Positions 52,917 to 61,457 of a stretch of DNA of 64,000 bases are shown here, in pieces. The stretch comes from Arthrobacter sp. NicSoilB8 (GTDB lineage: Bacteria; Actinomycetota; Actinomycetes; Actinomycetales; Micrococcaceae). The notes below the pieces were generated by a model, which was not told the DNA's origin, made no database searches, and saw nothing but the letters and a program-made list of their open reading frames with translations. How positions within the stretch are numbered: the stretch's first letter is position 1; the number at the start of each line of letters is the position of its first letter. The position numbers were made by a program, and so were the translations under genes. The stretch is from positions 3,224,001 to 3,288,000 of the forward strand of contig NZ_AP024655.1 in NCBI RefSeq assembly GCF_019977355.1, read 5' to 3'.

Positions 52917-54017
52917 CTAGAACGAGTGCCGGGGTATGGCGCGCTCGTACTGCGGCGGCCATGCCAGGTCGTGGCCGAGCTCGAAAGCGGCCCGCAGCCA
53001 CCAGTGCGGATCCCGCAGGGCGGCCCGGGCGATAAACACGCCGTCGGCCTGTCCTGTGGCTACCGCGTGCTCGGCCTGTCCGGCCGACGTCAGGAGCCCC
53101 ACAGTGCCGGTCTTGACCCCGGTTTCGCGCCGGATCCGGGCAGAGAACCCGGTCTGGTAGCCGGGCCCGATCGGAATCTGTTGGTGGGCAACGGCCCCGC
53201 CGCTGGAAACGTCCACCAGGTCCACGCCGTGCTCCGCGGCGGCGCGGGCCATCCGGACCGAGGCCTCGGCGTCGATCCCGCCCGGCGCCCAGTCGGAGGC
53301 AGAGATCCGCAGCAGCAGGGGCATGGAGTCGGGGATGACGGCGCGGACGGCGTCCACGACGGCAAGCGTGAGCCTGTTCCGGCCCGCCTCGTCGCCGCCC
53401 CAGCGGTCCGTGCGGTCGTTGACGAGCGGGCTCTGGAACTGGTGCAGCAGGTAGCCGTGGGCGCCGTGGAGTTCGATCGTGTCGAACCCCACCCCGACGG
53501 CACGCACGGCGGCGGCGGCGAAGTCGGCGATCACGCCGTCGATCTGCGCTTCGGTCATGGCCGACGGCGGCGCGTAGCCGTCGAAGGCGCCCGTGCCGGG
53601 GCCCACGGTGTCCCAGCCGCCGTCGGAGGCCGGCACGCTGCCCGACTTGCCCGAGAAGGGCCAGTAGGAGGACGCCTTCCGGCCGGCGTGCGCCAGCTGG
53701 GTGCCGATCTTGGTCTCCGCGGTGCCGTGGCGGTGCACGAAGGAGGTGATGCGTTCCCAGGCGGCGGCCTGGTCGTCGTTATAGATGCCGGCATCCCGGG
53801 GGCTGATCCTGCCCGCGGCGTTCACGGAGTTGGCCTCGGTGAGGATGAGGGCCGCTCCCCCGGTGGCGAAGGAACCCAGGTGCATGAGGTGCCAGTCGGT
53901 AGGCACTCCCTCGCCCGTCCCGGGCTCGCAGCTGTACTGGCACATCGGGGACACCCAGCCGCGGTGCTGCAGCCGCAGGGACCTCAGCTCCAGCGGCGCG
54001 AAGAGCGCGGATCCCAC
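52917..54017 (-). CDS. Old yellow enzyme family NADH:flavin oxidoreductase (YqjM-like)
   Basis: 366 residues, FMN-dependent TIM barrel reducing activated C=C bonds. Hallmarks of the YqjM branch: PMCQYSCE with the redox-tuning Cys near residue 26, QLAHAGRKAS, and ELHGAHGYLLHQFQSP with the substrate-binding His pair. GTG start at 54017 overlaps the CnoX-like gene stop by 1 nt. Possible detoxification role; substrate unknown. Confidence 0.9.
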   Translation of the reverse strand: MGSALFAPLELRSLRLQHRGWVSPMCQYSCEPGTGEGVPTDWHLMHLGSFATGGAALILTEANSVNAAGRISPRDAGIYNDDQAAAWERITSFVHRHGTAETKIGTQLAHAGRKASSYWPFSGKSGSVPASDGGWDTVGPGTGAFDGYAPPSAMTEAQIDGVIADFAAAAVRAVGVGFDTIELHGAHGYLLHQFQSPLVNDRTDRWGGDEAGRNRLTLAVVDAVRAVIPDSMPLLLRISASDWAPGGIDAEASVRMARAAAEHGVDLVDVSSGGAVAHQQIPIGPGYQTGFSARIRRETGVKTGTVGLLTSAGQAEHAVATGQADGVFIARAALRDPHWWLRAAFELGHDLAWPPQYERAIPRHSF

Positions 54018-55030
54018 TAGAACAGCACCCGGGCCAGGCCCTGCCGGGCCTTGGCGACGCGCTCGTCACCGGTGCCCACGACGTCGAACAGTTCCAGCAG
54101 CCGGACCCGCGCGGTCTCCCGTTCCGGGCCGAAGTTCCGGCCGATGAACGCCACGATCCGGCCCAGGGCGTCCTCGATGTGGCCGCCGGCGATGTCCAGG
54201 TCCGCGACGCCGAGCTGGGCGTCGAGGTTGTCCGGTTCATCGGCTGCGAGCCGGCGGAGGTCATCAGATTCGGGCCCGGAGAGGGACTGCAGGCGCGCCA
54301 TGAGTTCCACCTGCGCCAGCCCCGCCTTGGCCTCGGCGTCGCTGGGCATCTCGTTCAGGGCCTGCCGGTAGGCGGCGGCCGCGGCCTCGTAATGCCCGGC
54401 CTCGATCGCGTCGAACGCCGCCTGGTGGAGCGGCGGCAGCGGCAGGGCCTCCGGTTCCGCGCTGCCGGGACCGCCGGCACCGATCCGCCCGGTCACGCCG
54501 TTGGCGGCCGCAACCTTGAGGAGTTCGTCGAACAGGCTGCGAATCTGCTGTTCTTCCGCCCCGCCCTGGAAGAGCGGAACGGGCTGGCCCTTGACCACCG
54601 CAACGGCTGTTGGCACGGCCTGGACCTGGAAGGCCTGGGCCAGCTGCGGGAAGACGTCGATGTCAGCTGCACCGAGCACCAGCTGGCCGTCGTAGCTCTC
54701 GACGATGTCTTCGAGGACGTCCACCAGCTGGCCGGAGCCCGGCGAGTAGGAGGCCCACAGGGCGATCACCACGGGCACCTGGGCCGAGAGCTCCACGAGC
54801 TCCTGGAAGTTGCCCTCAGTTACGTCCACGCGCAACGGCCGGGCGGAGTGCTCGGCGGCGCCGGCTCCCGGCGCTTCGGGGGCACCCGCGGAGCCTGCCG
54901 GGCCCGCGTCGGCGGGGCCGGCCGCGGACGGCGCCGGCCGCTGTTTCAGGGCGGAAAGGTCGACGGCGCCGCGCAGGTTCAGCGGGCTGGCGGCAACTGG
55001 CGGGACCGGTCGGGAAGCTGGCGTAGTCAT
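54017..55030 (-). CDS. CnoX-like thioredoxin/TPR co-chaperone
   Basis: 337 residues: Ala/Pro-rich N-terminus (1-65), a thioredoxin fold (about 70-170) and TPR-like helices (about 200-337). The usual Cys-x-x-Cys is replaced by Ser-Pro-Gly-Ser (WASYSPGSG), so it cannot act as a dithiol oxidoreductase. The layout matches CnoX/YbbN, a holdase that protects unfolding proteins and hands them to chaperones under oxidative (hypochlorite) stress. Same strand as the OYE gene, overlapping it. Confidence 0.82.
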   Translation of the reverse strand: MTTPASRPVPPVAASPLNLRGAVDLSALKQRPAPSAAGPADAGPAGSAGAPEAPGAGAAEHSARPLRVDVTEGNFQELVELSAQVPVVIALWASYSPGSGQLVDVLEDIVESYDGQLVLGAADIDVFPQLAQAFQVQAVPTAVAVVKGQPVPLFQGGAEEQQIRSLFDELLKVAAANGVTGRIGAGGPGSAEPEALPLPPLHQAAFDAIEAGHYEAAAAAYRQALNEMPSDAEAKAGLAQVELMARLQSLSGPESDDLRRLAADEPDNLDAQLGVADLDIAGGHIEDALGRIVAFIGRNFGPERETARVRLLELFDVVGTGDERVAKARQGLARVLF

Positions 55031-55086
55031 AGCTCCACTCTAGCCATTGAAGACCGGCCCGGCGCCACTTTGGCTGCCGGCGGGGG

Positions 55087-57060
55087 CTACTTGAAAGCCG
55101 CCCCGACCAGGCCCCGGGTGGCGGCCACGAGCTTCATCGGATCTGTGGAACCGGCGGGCGGAACGTAGACAGCCACCGACTCGGCGAAGTTCAGCACCAT
55201 CCCCGTGCTGGTTTCCTTGCCGCCGGCCAGGGCAGCCGCGTCATCGCCGATCGCGAGCTTGTCGCCCGCGGCCTTCGGCGTGCCGTCGAACGCGAAGTTC
55301 AGGCGGCCCAGGACCAGCGCGCCGCCGTCGGCCGTCCGGAACACCACAGTGCTCCCGGGTGACACGTTGTGCGTGAAGGCAAAGGTGCCGTTGACCCCTG
55401 ACGCGACGACGTCGGCCTGGTAGGCGAGGGTGTCCGCGATGTACGGGGAGGACTGGCCCTCGACCAGCTTGTCCTTGAACGCGGAGTCGGCCGTGGTGAG
55501 GCGGTCGCCCAGGCCGGCGAGCGCTTCCTCACCGCTGTACAGCAGTCCGGACTTGTCCGCGGGTGCCAGGGTCTCCGTGCCGTCGCGCCCGATCGCCGGG
55601 AACGTGGCCCCCGGCTGGAGCGGCGTGGTGTTGATGAGCTTGTAGTTCTCCCGCGGGGAAGCCTGGCTCAGGGTCAGCAGCTGCGGGACGACGTTGCCGT
55701 CGCCCTGCGTCACGGCCATGACCGAGCGCGGCCAGCTGCGCTTGTTGGTGACCACGGTGGTCAGCAGCTTCGTGGAACGGACGGGCATGCGGGCCTCGTA
55801 GGAGCCGACCTGCGACCGGATCTTGTAGTTCTGCGTGCGCACCTCGAGCTCGGACTTTGCCACGCGCGGCGCCAGCTTGGCGGCGTCCTTGGCTGCGTCG
55901 CCGGCATCGACCACACCGGCGACCTGTTCCAGGACACGGCGGAACTGGGCGTCCAGCAGCACCGGGGCATCGCCCGCCTGGTCTGCGGCGGAATCGCCCG
56001 GCGTCGCGTCGCCGGAGGCCGGGGCCGTGGAGCCCGGGGCGCTGGCAGCCGGGGCACTGGCAGCCGGGGCACTGGGGCTCGGCGCGGGCGTCTGGCTGGC
56101 CTGGGCGGCCACTGACGTTCCGGTGACGGCGGCGGCCGTCAGCAGGGCAACCACGACGCCGGAGCGGCGGGCCATGCCGCCGGCCCGCTTTGCCTGCCCG
56201 GCAGAGGTCGTCGCGGGTGACGTTTTCCCGGGTGCCGTCTTTTCGGGTGCAGTATTTTCCGGAGTTGTCTTTTCGGGAGCAGTCGTTTCCGGTGCGGCCT
56301 GCCCGGGCGCGGCGGGCTGCGTCGTGCCGGCCGTTGAATCCTGCGAATCCCGGCTCGTGCGGCGCGCCTCGGCCTTGGCCTGGGCGCGGCGGGCAAACAG
56401 GGTGCCGCCGCCGTCTCCGCCGCTGGCGCCCGGGCCCCGGCTGCCGGATTTGGGCTTGAGGACCATCAGCGCCACGCCGGCGATGATCAGCAGGCCGCCG
56501 AGCACCATGAACGGAATGGCCCAGGGCGTGGAGGTATCGTTCGGGAAGGTCATCGTGATGGAGCTCGGGGCGGGCTTGGTGCCGTCCGCCGCGAGGAGCA
56601 GTGACCAGTCGCCGTCGGCCGGAGCGTTCCAGGAGTAGTTCATTTCACCGCTGGCGTTCTCGGTGGTGACCCACAGATCCGACCCGGCGGGCGACGGCGC
56701 GGTGGCTTCGCCGTCGGTGTGCACCAGCTGCAGCGACGTGCCGTCGTCGGAGACGCCGGCAACAGTGTTGTGCGCCGTCTTCGCCACCCAGGCGTCGACG
56801 TCGTCCGGCCGGCCGGCGGCCAGCATGAAGCTGCCCTCGCCCTTGACGTTGATCTTCACGGTCCCGGGGTGGAGCGTCCTCAGCTTCTCGTCGAAGACGG
56901 TCAGCGGCGCGGCGGTACCGGCAGGAGCCGTGGCCGTGATTGTCTCCGGCGGAGCCCAGAAAGTCTTCTGGCCAATTCCAGCCAGCAGTGTCAGGAGGCC
57001 GAGCAGCACCAGGGCGACTGCAGTCTTGAAACGCAAAATACACCTATCATCAGCGGACAC
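55087..57060 (-). CDS. Large membrane-anchored hypothetical protein with Ala/Pro/Thr linkers
   Basis: 657 residues: an N-terminal membrane segment (about 12-30), an extracellular domain to about 165, a second membrane helix near 180-203, a Pro/Thr/Ala-rich stretch, a third helix near 305-320, another Pro/Ala/Ser linker, and a C-terminal domain of about 300 residues. I know of no functional assignment; the C-terminal part resembles uncharacterised actinobacterial DUF8094-type proteins. The GTG at 57060 is the earliest start; TTG at 57036, with AGG 6 nt upstream, is possible. Divergent from the AI-2E gene. Confidence 0.6.
   Translation of the reverse strand: MSADDRCILRFKTAVALVLLGLLTLLAGIGQKTFWAPPETITATAPAGTAAPLTVFDEKLRTLHPGTVKINVKGEGSFMLAAGRPDDVDAWVAKTAHNTVAGVSDDGTSLQLVHTDGEATAPSPAGSDLWVTTENASGEMNYSWNAPADGDWSLLLAADGTKPAPSSITMTFPNDTSTPWAIPFMVLGGLLIIAGVALMVLKPKSGSRGPGASGGDGGGTLFARRAQAKAEARRTSRDSQDSTAGTTQPAAPGQAAPETTAPEKTTPENTAPEKTAPGKTSPATTSAGQAKRAGGMARRSGVVVALLTAAAVTGTSVAAQASQTPAPSPSAPAASAPAASAPGSTAPASGDATPGDSAADQAGDAPVLLDAQFRRVLEQVAGVVDAGDAAKDAAKLAPRVAKSELEVRTQNYKIRSQVGSYEARMPVRSTKLLTTVVTNKRSWPRSVMAVTQGDGNVVPQLLTLSQASPRENYKLINTTPLQPGATFPAIGRDGTETLAPADKSGLLYSGEEALAGLGDRLTTADSAFKDKLVEGQSSPYIADTLAYQADVVASGVNGTFAFTHNVSPGSTVVFRTADGGALVLGRLNFAFDGTPKAAGDKLAIGDDAAALAGGKETSTGMVLNFAESVAVYVPPAGSTDPMKLVAATRGLVGAAFK
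56035..56080 (-). repeat. 15-bp repeats in the Ala/Pro/Ser linker of the large protein
   Basis: GCACTGGCAGCCGGG recurs about three times in frame, encoding PAASA repeats. A second, looser 18-bp series (TPEKT-type) lies at about 56217-56300. Confidence 0.7.
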
Positions 57061-57072
57061 TTAGCCTCAATA

Positions 57073-57088
57073 GTAACCATTTTGTTAC
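57073..57088. promoter_or_regulatory. Inverted repeat GTAAC-N6-GTTAC in the divergent promoter region
   Basis: GTAAC (57073-57077) and GTTAC (57084-57088), 6-nt spacer CATTTT, in the AT-rich gap between the large secreted-protein gene and the AI-2E permease gene. Could serve one or both. Confidence 0.4.
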
Positions 57089-57243
57089 CCGCGAGTCAGA
57101 TCGGGGACCCGATCCGCCCCCGTCTCCGACGTCCCCGCAGGCGCCCCGCCCTTGAGCTGACAAGCCTGCTGATAGTGTTTGCGGTGATCATCACACCAGC
57201 GCCGCGGCAGTGGCACCGCAGAGATTTAAGGGCATTCAACGCA

Positions 57244-58545
57244 GTGACTGAACATACGGATTCATCCTCCGCCGGACCGGAAGAAACCAAGGAATCCGGC
57301 CCCCAGGAACGCGGCCCCCAACCAATCCTCTCCAGCCCGCGGCTTGCCGCCGCAGGTGTGCTGCTGTCCGTCGCCCGGCGCCTGCGCCAGCCGCTGCCGG
57401 GAGCCCAGCCGCGGCTCCGCTTCGAGATGCCGCCGGAGCATGAGGACGAGGCCGGCGCTGCGGCCGAGGACGGTACCAGCCCCCGCTTCGGCAGTCCCGG
57501 TCCCCGGATGTCCGCCCAGCATCCGCTGTACATGGGATTCATGGGTACGGTCGGCGTCGGCGTCGCGCTTCTGGTCTACTGGATCGGTTCCAACACGACT
57601 CAACTGCTCCTGTGGATCGTCACGGCGCTCTTCATCACGCTCGGACTGGACCCGGTGGTTCGCTGGCTCGAAGGCAAGAACATCCCCCGGGCCGCCGGCA
57701 TCCTCATGGCCGTGGCCACCCTGGCCCTGGCGGTCGCCGCCTTCTTCGCCACACTGATCCCCACGATCGTGCAGCAGGTGACGCAGGTCGTGCAGCAGGC
57801 CCCGCAATGGGTCCAGGAGTTCATTGACTCGGACTTCTTCCGGACCGTTGACCAGCAGTTCGGCATCAGGGACCGCATCTCCCAGGAACTCGCGAAGTTC
57901 GTCAACAATCCGGAGGCCATGGGCGGCATCTTCGGCGGCGTTGTCGGCTTCGGCTCCACCGTGGCAAACGGGCTGTTCGGTGCGCTGATCGTGCTGGTCC
58001 TGAGCCTTTACTTCCTCGCTGCCCTTCCCTCTATGAAGAAGTGGGGCTACCGGCTCGCGCCGCGCTCGCGCCGGCACCGGGTTGAAGCGCTGTCCGAGGA
58101 GATCACAGGTTCCGTGGGCAACTACGTGATCGGCCAGGCCGCCGTGGCACTGCTGAACGCCACGTTCGCCTTCATCGTGATGTCGATCATCGGAGTGCCG
58201 TTCGGCACGCTGCTGGCGTTCGTGGTGGCCCTGCTGGCGTTCATCCCGCTCGTGGGCGGCATGATTGCCGGGTTCCTGGTGACGCTCGTTGCCCTGACCG
58301 CCGGCTGGCAGACGGCACTCGTCTTCGCCATCTGCTACTTCGCCTACCTCCAGTTCGAGGCATACTTCATCTCCCCGCGGATCATGCAGAAGGCCGTGGC
58401 CGTGCCGGGGGCCGTCGCCGTGATCTCCGTCATCGCCGGCGGCAGCCTGCTCGGCGTGCTGGGAGCCCTGATCGCCATCCCCACGGCCGCGGCGGTCCTG
58501 CTGCTGGTCAAGGAGATCTTCATCGCCCGGCAGGACAGCCGCTAG
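57244..58545 (+). CDS. AI-2E family transporter
   Basis: 433 residues. After a 100-residue acidic N-terminus come about eight helices of the AI-2E/PerM family; the PSMKKWGYRLAPRSRRHRVEAL loop and LLAFVVALLAFIPLVGGMIAG are family hallmarks, as is the late FEAYFISPRIMQKAVAVPG. Despite the name, most members' substrates are unknown, and several act as Na+/H+ antiporters. GTG start at 57244; AAGGGC about 12 nt upstream is the best Shine-Dalgarno. An intrinsic terminator follows. Confidence 0.86.
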   Translation: MTEHTDSSSAGPEETKESGPQERGPQPILSSPRLAAAGVLLSVARRLRQPLPGAQPRLRFEMPPEHEDEAGAAAEDGTSPRFGSPGPRMSAQHPLYMGFMGTVGVGVALLVYWIGSNTTQLLLWIVTALFITLGLDPVVRWLEGKNIPRAAGILMAVATLALAVAAFFATLIPTIVQQVTQVVQQAPQWVQEFIDSDFFRTVDQQFGIRDRISQELAKFVNNPEAMGGIFGGVVGFGSTVANGLFGALIVLVLSLYFLAALPSMKKWGYRLAPRSRRHRVEALSEEITGSVGNYVIGQAAVALLNATFAFIVMSIIGVPFGTLLAFVVALLAFIPLVGGMIAGFLVTLVALTAGWQTALVFAICYFAYLQFEAYFISPRIMQKAVAVPGAVAVISVIAGGSLLGVLGALIAIPTAAAVLLLVKEIFIARQDSR

Positions 58546-58575
58546 TTCGTCTTGCGCGGCAGATTAGCGCGAATC

Positions 58576-58621
58576 AGGACAGCCGCACCGTGAAATTTTC
58601 CACGGTGCGGCTGTCCTTTTT
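58576..58621 (+). terminator. Intrinsic terminator after the AI-2E gene
   Basis: 17-bp perfect stem (58576-58592 with 58601-58617; AGGACAGCCGCACCGTG) and an 8-nt AT-rich loop followed by a run of five T, 58617-58621. A classical Rho-independent structure for the plus-strand gene. Confidence 0.85.
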
Positions 58622-58773
58622 CGGCGCGGTTTCAGCCGTGCGGCGCGGTTTCAACCGTGCGGCGCGGTTTCAGCCGTGCGGCGCGGTTTCAGCCGTGCGG
58701 CGCGGTTTCAGCCGTGCGGCGCGGTTTTAGCCGTGCGGCGCGGTTTCAACTGTGGGGCGCGGTTTTCCCAGCC
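58622..58773. repeat. 19-bp tandem repeat, eight units, intergenic
   Basis: Eight consecutive units of CGGCGCGGTTTCAGCCGTG (58622, 58641, 58660, 58679, 58698, 58717, 58736, 58755) with single-base variants, the last degenerate. The array starts just after the terminator's T-run and ends at the stop codon of the hydrolase on the other strand. No spacers, so not CRISPR. Confidence 0.9.
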
Positions 58774-59615
58774 TAGGCGTGCGCCGTGGCGACCGGTCCG
58801 TCCCACTCCTGCGGGAGCGCGGTTCCGGCATGTTCGGTTCTGGCATGTTCGGTTCTGGCATGTTCAGTTCCGGCACGGCCTGGGAGGACCTCGTCCACGA
58901 TCTCGTTGAGCACGCGCCCGGCGTACTTCTCCCCCACCCACAGGTGCTTGGCGCCATCGACCCCCACCACCAGCGCCTGCGGGACGACGGCGAACCTCGC
59001 GGCCGCGGCGGCCGGCTGCAGGTAGTCGTCGTGCTCGGGGACGAGGACCTTCAGCGGCTTGCCCGCCGTGGCCCATTCCTTCAGATGCACGTCCGTGGCC
59101 CGGTGCAGCGGGGGTGACAGCAGGACCGCCCCTTCGATCTCCGAGGCGACGGGTTCCGTGGCGCCGTACATGAGGGCAAGCTCAGTGCCGAAGGACCAGC
59201 CCACGAGCCACCGGTTCGGCAGGCCCCGGTCCACGGCGAACTGCACAGCAGCCTCGACGTCCAGACGCTCACCGATGCCTTCCTCGAAGGCTCCCCCGCT
59301 GGTTCCCCGCGGCGAGGACGTGCCCCGGGTGTTGAAGCGCAGCACGGCGATCCCGGCGAGGGCCGGCAGCCGGTAGGAGGCCTTGCGGTAGACATGCGAG
59401 TCCATGAAGCCGCCGTGCGTCGGCAGCGGGTGCAGCGTGATGAGCGTTGCCTTGATCTCGCCGGATTCCGGCAGTGCGAGTTCGCCCACCAGCCGGTGTC
59501 CGTCCGAGGTGCGGAGTTCTACGTTCTCGCGGCGGGCCGGAAGGACGGTGGACGCGCGGATGGGTGTTGGCGCAGACGGCTGGGTATAGACGTACGACGC
59601 GGGATCAAAAGTCAT
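58773..59615 (-). CDS. Alpha/beta hydrolase
   Basis: 280 residues. ITLHPLPTHGG (oxyanion strand), FNTRGTSSPRG, the elbow GWSFGTELAL with the Ser nucleophile, the acid in VPEHDDYL and the His in GAKHLWVG are all present. ATG 59615; the longer frame upstream lacks family similarity. The C-terminal tail carries three HARTE-type repeats. Near the YdeN/BAAT-type hydrolases but no function is certain. Confidence 0.82.
   Translation of the reverse strand: MTFDPASYVYTQPSAPTPIRASTVLPARRENVELRTSDGHRLVGELALPESGEIKATLITLHPLPTHGGFMDSHVYRKASYRLPALAGIAVLRFNTRGTSSPRGTSGGAFEEGIGERLDVEAAVQFAVDRGLPNRWLVGWSFGTELALMYGATEPVASEIEGAVLLSPPLHRATDVHLKEWATAGKPLKVLVPEHDDYLQPAAAAARFAVVPQALVVGVDGAKHLWVGEKYAGRVLNEIVDEVLPGRAGTEHARTEHARTEHAGTALPQEWDGPVATAHA
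58821..58875 (-). repeat. 15-bp tandem repeat at the hydrolase C-terminus
   Basis: GGTTCTGGCATGTTC and near-copies at 58821, 58836 and 58851 plus a partial fourth encode RTEHA-type repeats beyond the catalytic domain. Confidence 0.85.
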
Positions 59616-59638
59616 GCTCTCCAGCTTAGCGAAAGCGG

Positions 59639-60022
59639 TTAGCGATACCGGTACGTCCGCGTAGTCCAGCAGTTGCTGTGCCAGTGGCGGCGCTCCGCGA
59701 GACCCGCGGCGGGACCAAAGAGGTGGTCCTCGGACCAGACCACGAGATGGGCAATCCCCGGCAGCACGGCCGTGGAGCAGCCCGGGCAGATGTACGTCTT
59801 CCCGGCGCGGCTCGCCGTGATGGCGCGGACCATCCATTCGCCGTCCGGTGCGCTCTCCCGGCGGGCAAAACCTGAGCGTGCGCGCTCCAGGTCCAGCTCC
59901 GGCGCCGGACCGTGCTTGCCGCCGGGCCTGGCCGTCCGCCCGGAACCTGCGGTTCCGGACGCTGCTTTTCCGGACGCTGGTTTTCCGGACGCTGGGCGGC
60001 GGGGTCGGTTGGAACGGGGCAT
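59639..60022 (-). CDS. Small zinc-binding hypothetical protein
   Basis: 127 residues. A Gly/Lys/Pro-rich N-terminus with ASGK-type repeats is followed by a compact C-terminal region holding CPGC and HWHSNCW, a likely zinc site (Cys-x-x-Cys ... His-x-His-x3-Cys). Divergent from nucS with 54 nt between starts. I know the arrangement as a common actinobacterial neighbour of nucS but cannot name a function. Confidence 0.7.
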   Translation of the reverse strand: MPRSNRPRRPASGKPASGKAASGTAGSGRTARPGGKHGPAPELDLERARSGFARRESAPDGEWMVRAITASRAGKTYICPGCSTAVLPGIAHLVVWSEDHLFGPAAGLAERRHWHSNCWTTRTYRYR

Positions 60023-60076
60023 GCTTCCATTCTGCCCCAGCCCGGGGAGCGTGCCGCAGACGGTAGAGTGGACCGG

Positions 60077-60772
60077 GTGCGTTTAGTCATAGCCCGCTGC
60101 TCCGTTGATTACGTCGGCCGCCTCAAAGCCCATCTGCCGCTGGCCACCCGTCTGTTGCTGGTCAAGGCCGACGGCTCCGTCCTGGTCCATTCCGACGGCG
60201 GATCCTACAAGCCGCTGAACTGGATGAGCCCGCCCGCGTCCCTGCGGGTCTCCACGCCGGATGAGGTCGACGTCGAGGTCGGCGTCATCGAGCAGTGGAC
60301 GGTCCAGTCCGCCAAGACCGACGACCGGCTCATCATCAACATCCATGAGCAGATTCATGACACCTCCCACGAACTCGGCCAGGACCCCGGCCTGATCAAG
60401 GACGGCGTCGAGGCGGACCTCCAGCGCCTGCTGGCCGCCCAGATTGAACTGCTCGGCGCCGGGTTCTCGCTGATCCGCCGCGAGTACTTCACCGCGATCG
60501 GTCCCGTGGACATCCTCGCCCGGGACGCCGACGGCGCCACCGTGGCCATTGAACTCAAGCGGCGGGGCGACATCGACGGCGTCGAGCAGCTCACGCGGTA
60601 TCTCGAACTGCTCAACCGGGATCCGCTACTGGCCCCGGTCCGGGGAATCTTCGCAGCCCAGCAGATCAAACCGCAGGCCAAGGTGCTCGCCAAGGATCGC
60701 GGAATCGATTGTGTGACCCTGGACTACGACGCCATGCGCGGCGTTGACGACAGCGAATCCCGGCTCTTCTGA
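60077..60772 (+). CDS. nucS: Endonuclease NucS (non-canonical mismatch repair)
   Basis: 231 residues. The N-terminal DNA-binding domain ([37 protein letters not shown]) is followed by the RecB-like nuclease domain with [21 protein letters not shown] (Asp/Glu-x-Lys core) and QLTRYLELL. NucS cuts both strands at mismatches and replaces MutS/MutL in many actinobacteria. GTG start at 60077 lies 7 nt after a TAGAGT hexamer, pointing to a leaderless message. The family is reported not to correct small insertions or deletions. Confidence 0.93.
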   Translation: MRLVIARCSVDYVGRLKAHLPLATRLLLVKADGSVLVHSDGGSYKPLNWMSPPASLRVSTPDEVDVEVGVIEQWTVQSAKTDDRLIINIHEQIHDTSHELGQDPGLIKDGVEADLQRLLAAQIELLGAGFSLIRREYFTAIGPVDILARDADGATVAIELKRRGDIDGVEQLTRYLELLNRDPLLAPVRGIFAAQQIKPQAKVLAKDRGIDCVTLDYDAMRGVDDSESRLF

Positions 60773-60855
60773 GCCCACTCCGCGGCCGCCTTCCGGGGGC
60801 GAATGCCGTTCCGCCATTCTTTGCACAAAATTTATGCAAATCTCCCGTGAGCCCG

Positions 60856-60884
60856 TTGACCTGACGCACGTGTCATGAAATTCT
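60856..60884 (+). promoter_or_regulatory. Candidate promoter of cspA
   Basis: TTGACC (60856-60861) with a 17-nt spacer to AATTCT (60879-60884). If used, transcription would start about 160 nt before the cspA ATG, giving a long leader. The -10 is a poor match; TTATAC at 60884-60889 is an alternative at a wide spacing. Confidence 0.4.
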
Positions 60885-60911
60885 TATACGAGTCTTTGTG
60901 TAGGTGTTTTT

Positions 60912-60939
60912 CATGCTCGCAAGACATGTTGCGAGCGTG
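60912..60939 (+). promoter_or_regulatory. Hairpin in the cspA leader
   Basis: GCTCGCAA-GACATG-TTGCGAGC is a perfect 8-bp stem with 6-nt loop (60915-60936), extendable to 11 bp with one T-G pair (60912-60939). A second short palindrome, CACGG-T-CCGTG, lies at 60953-60963. Cold-shock genes often carry long structured 5' leaders that change fold with temperature; this fits, but is inferred. Confidence 0.55.
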
Positions 60940-61057
60940 AAGCTCCTGCCGCCACGGTCCGTGACCCGGATCCGAAGCCACGGTTCTTCTCGCAGAGTGA
61001 CCAAGTGCGGTGTGAAGTGCACCGGACTTATTCAAGATCCACAATGAGGAGAAACAA

Positions 61058-61261
61058 ATGGCACAGGGAACTGTCAAGTGGTTCAACGCTGAAAAGGGCT
61101 TCGGCTTCATCACCCCGGATGACGCTGACGGCGATGTCTTCGTTCACTACTCCGAGATCCAGACCGGCGGTTTCAAGACCCTCGACGAGAACCAGCGCGT
61201 TCAGTTCGAGATCGGTCAGGGCGCCAAGGGCCCCCAGGCTACCGGCGTGACGCTGGTCTAG
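61058..61261 (+). CDS. cspA: Cold shock protein (CspA family)
   Basis: 67 residues, a single cold-shock OB fold. RNP1 KGFGFI and RNP2 VFVHYSEI are present, with the start [17 protein letters not shown]. An RNA chaperone that melts structure in mRNA. GAGGAGAAACAA precedes the ATG, a strong Shine-Dalgarno. It stands alone with a long leader and an intrinsic terminator. Confidence 0.95.
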   Translation: MAQGTVKWFNAEKGFGFITPDDADGDVFVHYSEIQTGGFKTLDENQRVQFEIGQGAKGPQATGVTLV

Positions 61262-61297
61262 TCTCCCGCAGGGAACTGCCCCAGGCATTCCTGCACT

Positions 61298-61335
61298 AAA
61301 TGATCCCCGGCAATTGTGCCGGGGATCATTTTTTT
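61298..61335 (+). terminator. Intrinsic terminator after cspA
   Basis: Stem AAATGATCCCCGGCA (61298-61312) with its complement (61317-61331), 4-nt loop ATTG and a run of T to 61335. A textbook Rho-independent terminator 37 nt after the stop. Confidence 0.9.
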
Positions 61336-61457
61336 GGGCCCGGCGGTTCCGGCCCGCATTCGGGGCACGCTTCTTGCGTTATAGGACCCCGTTTCTTTCG
61401 TCACGGGACATTGTCAACCGAATTGCGGGCGCCGCAATTACCGGCCGGACCCTGCTG

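Noticed and set aside
58622..58773. Possible CRISPR array after the AI-2E gene
   Set aside because: Uninterrupted 19-bp tandem repeats without spacers; no cas genes in the window.
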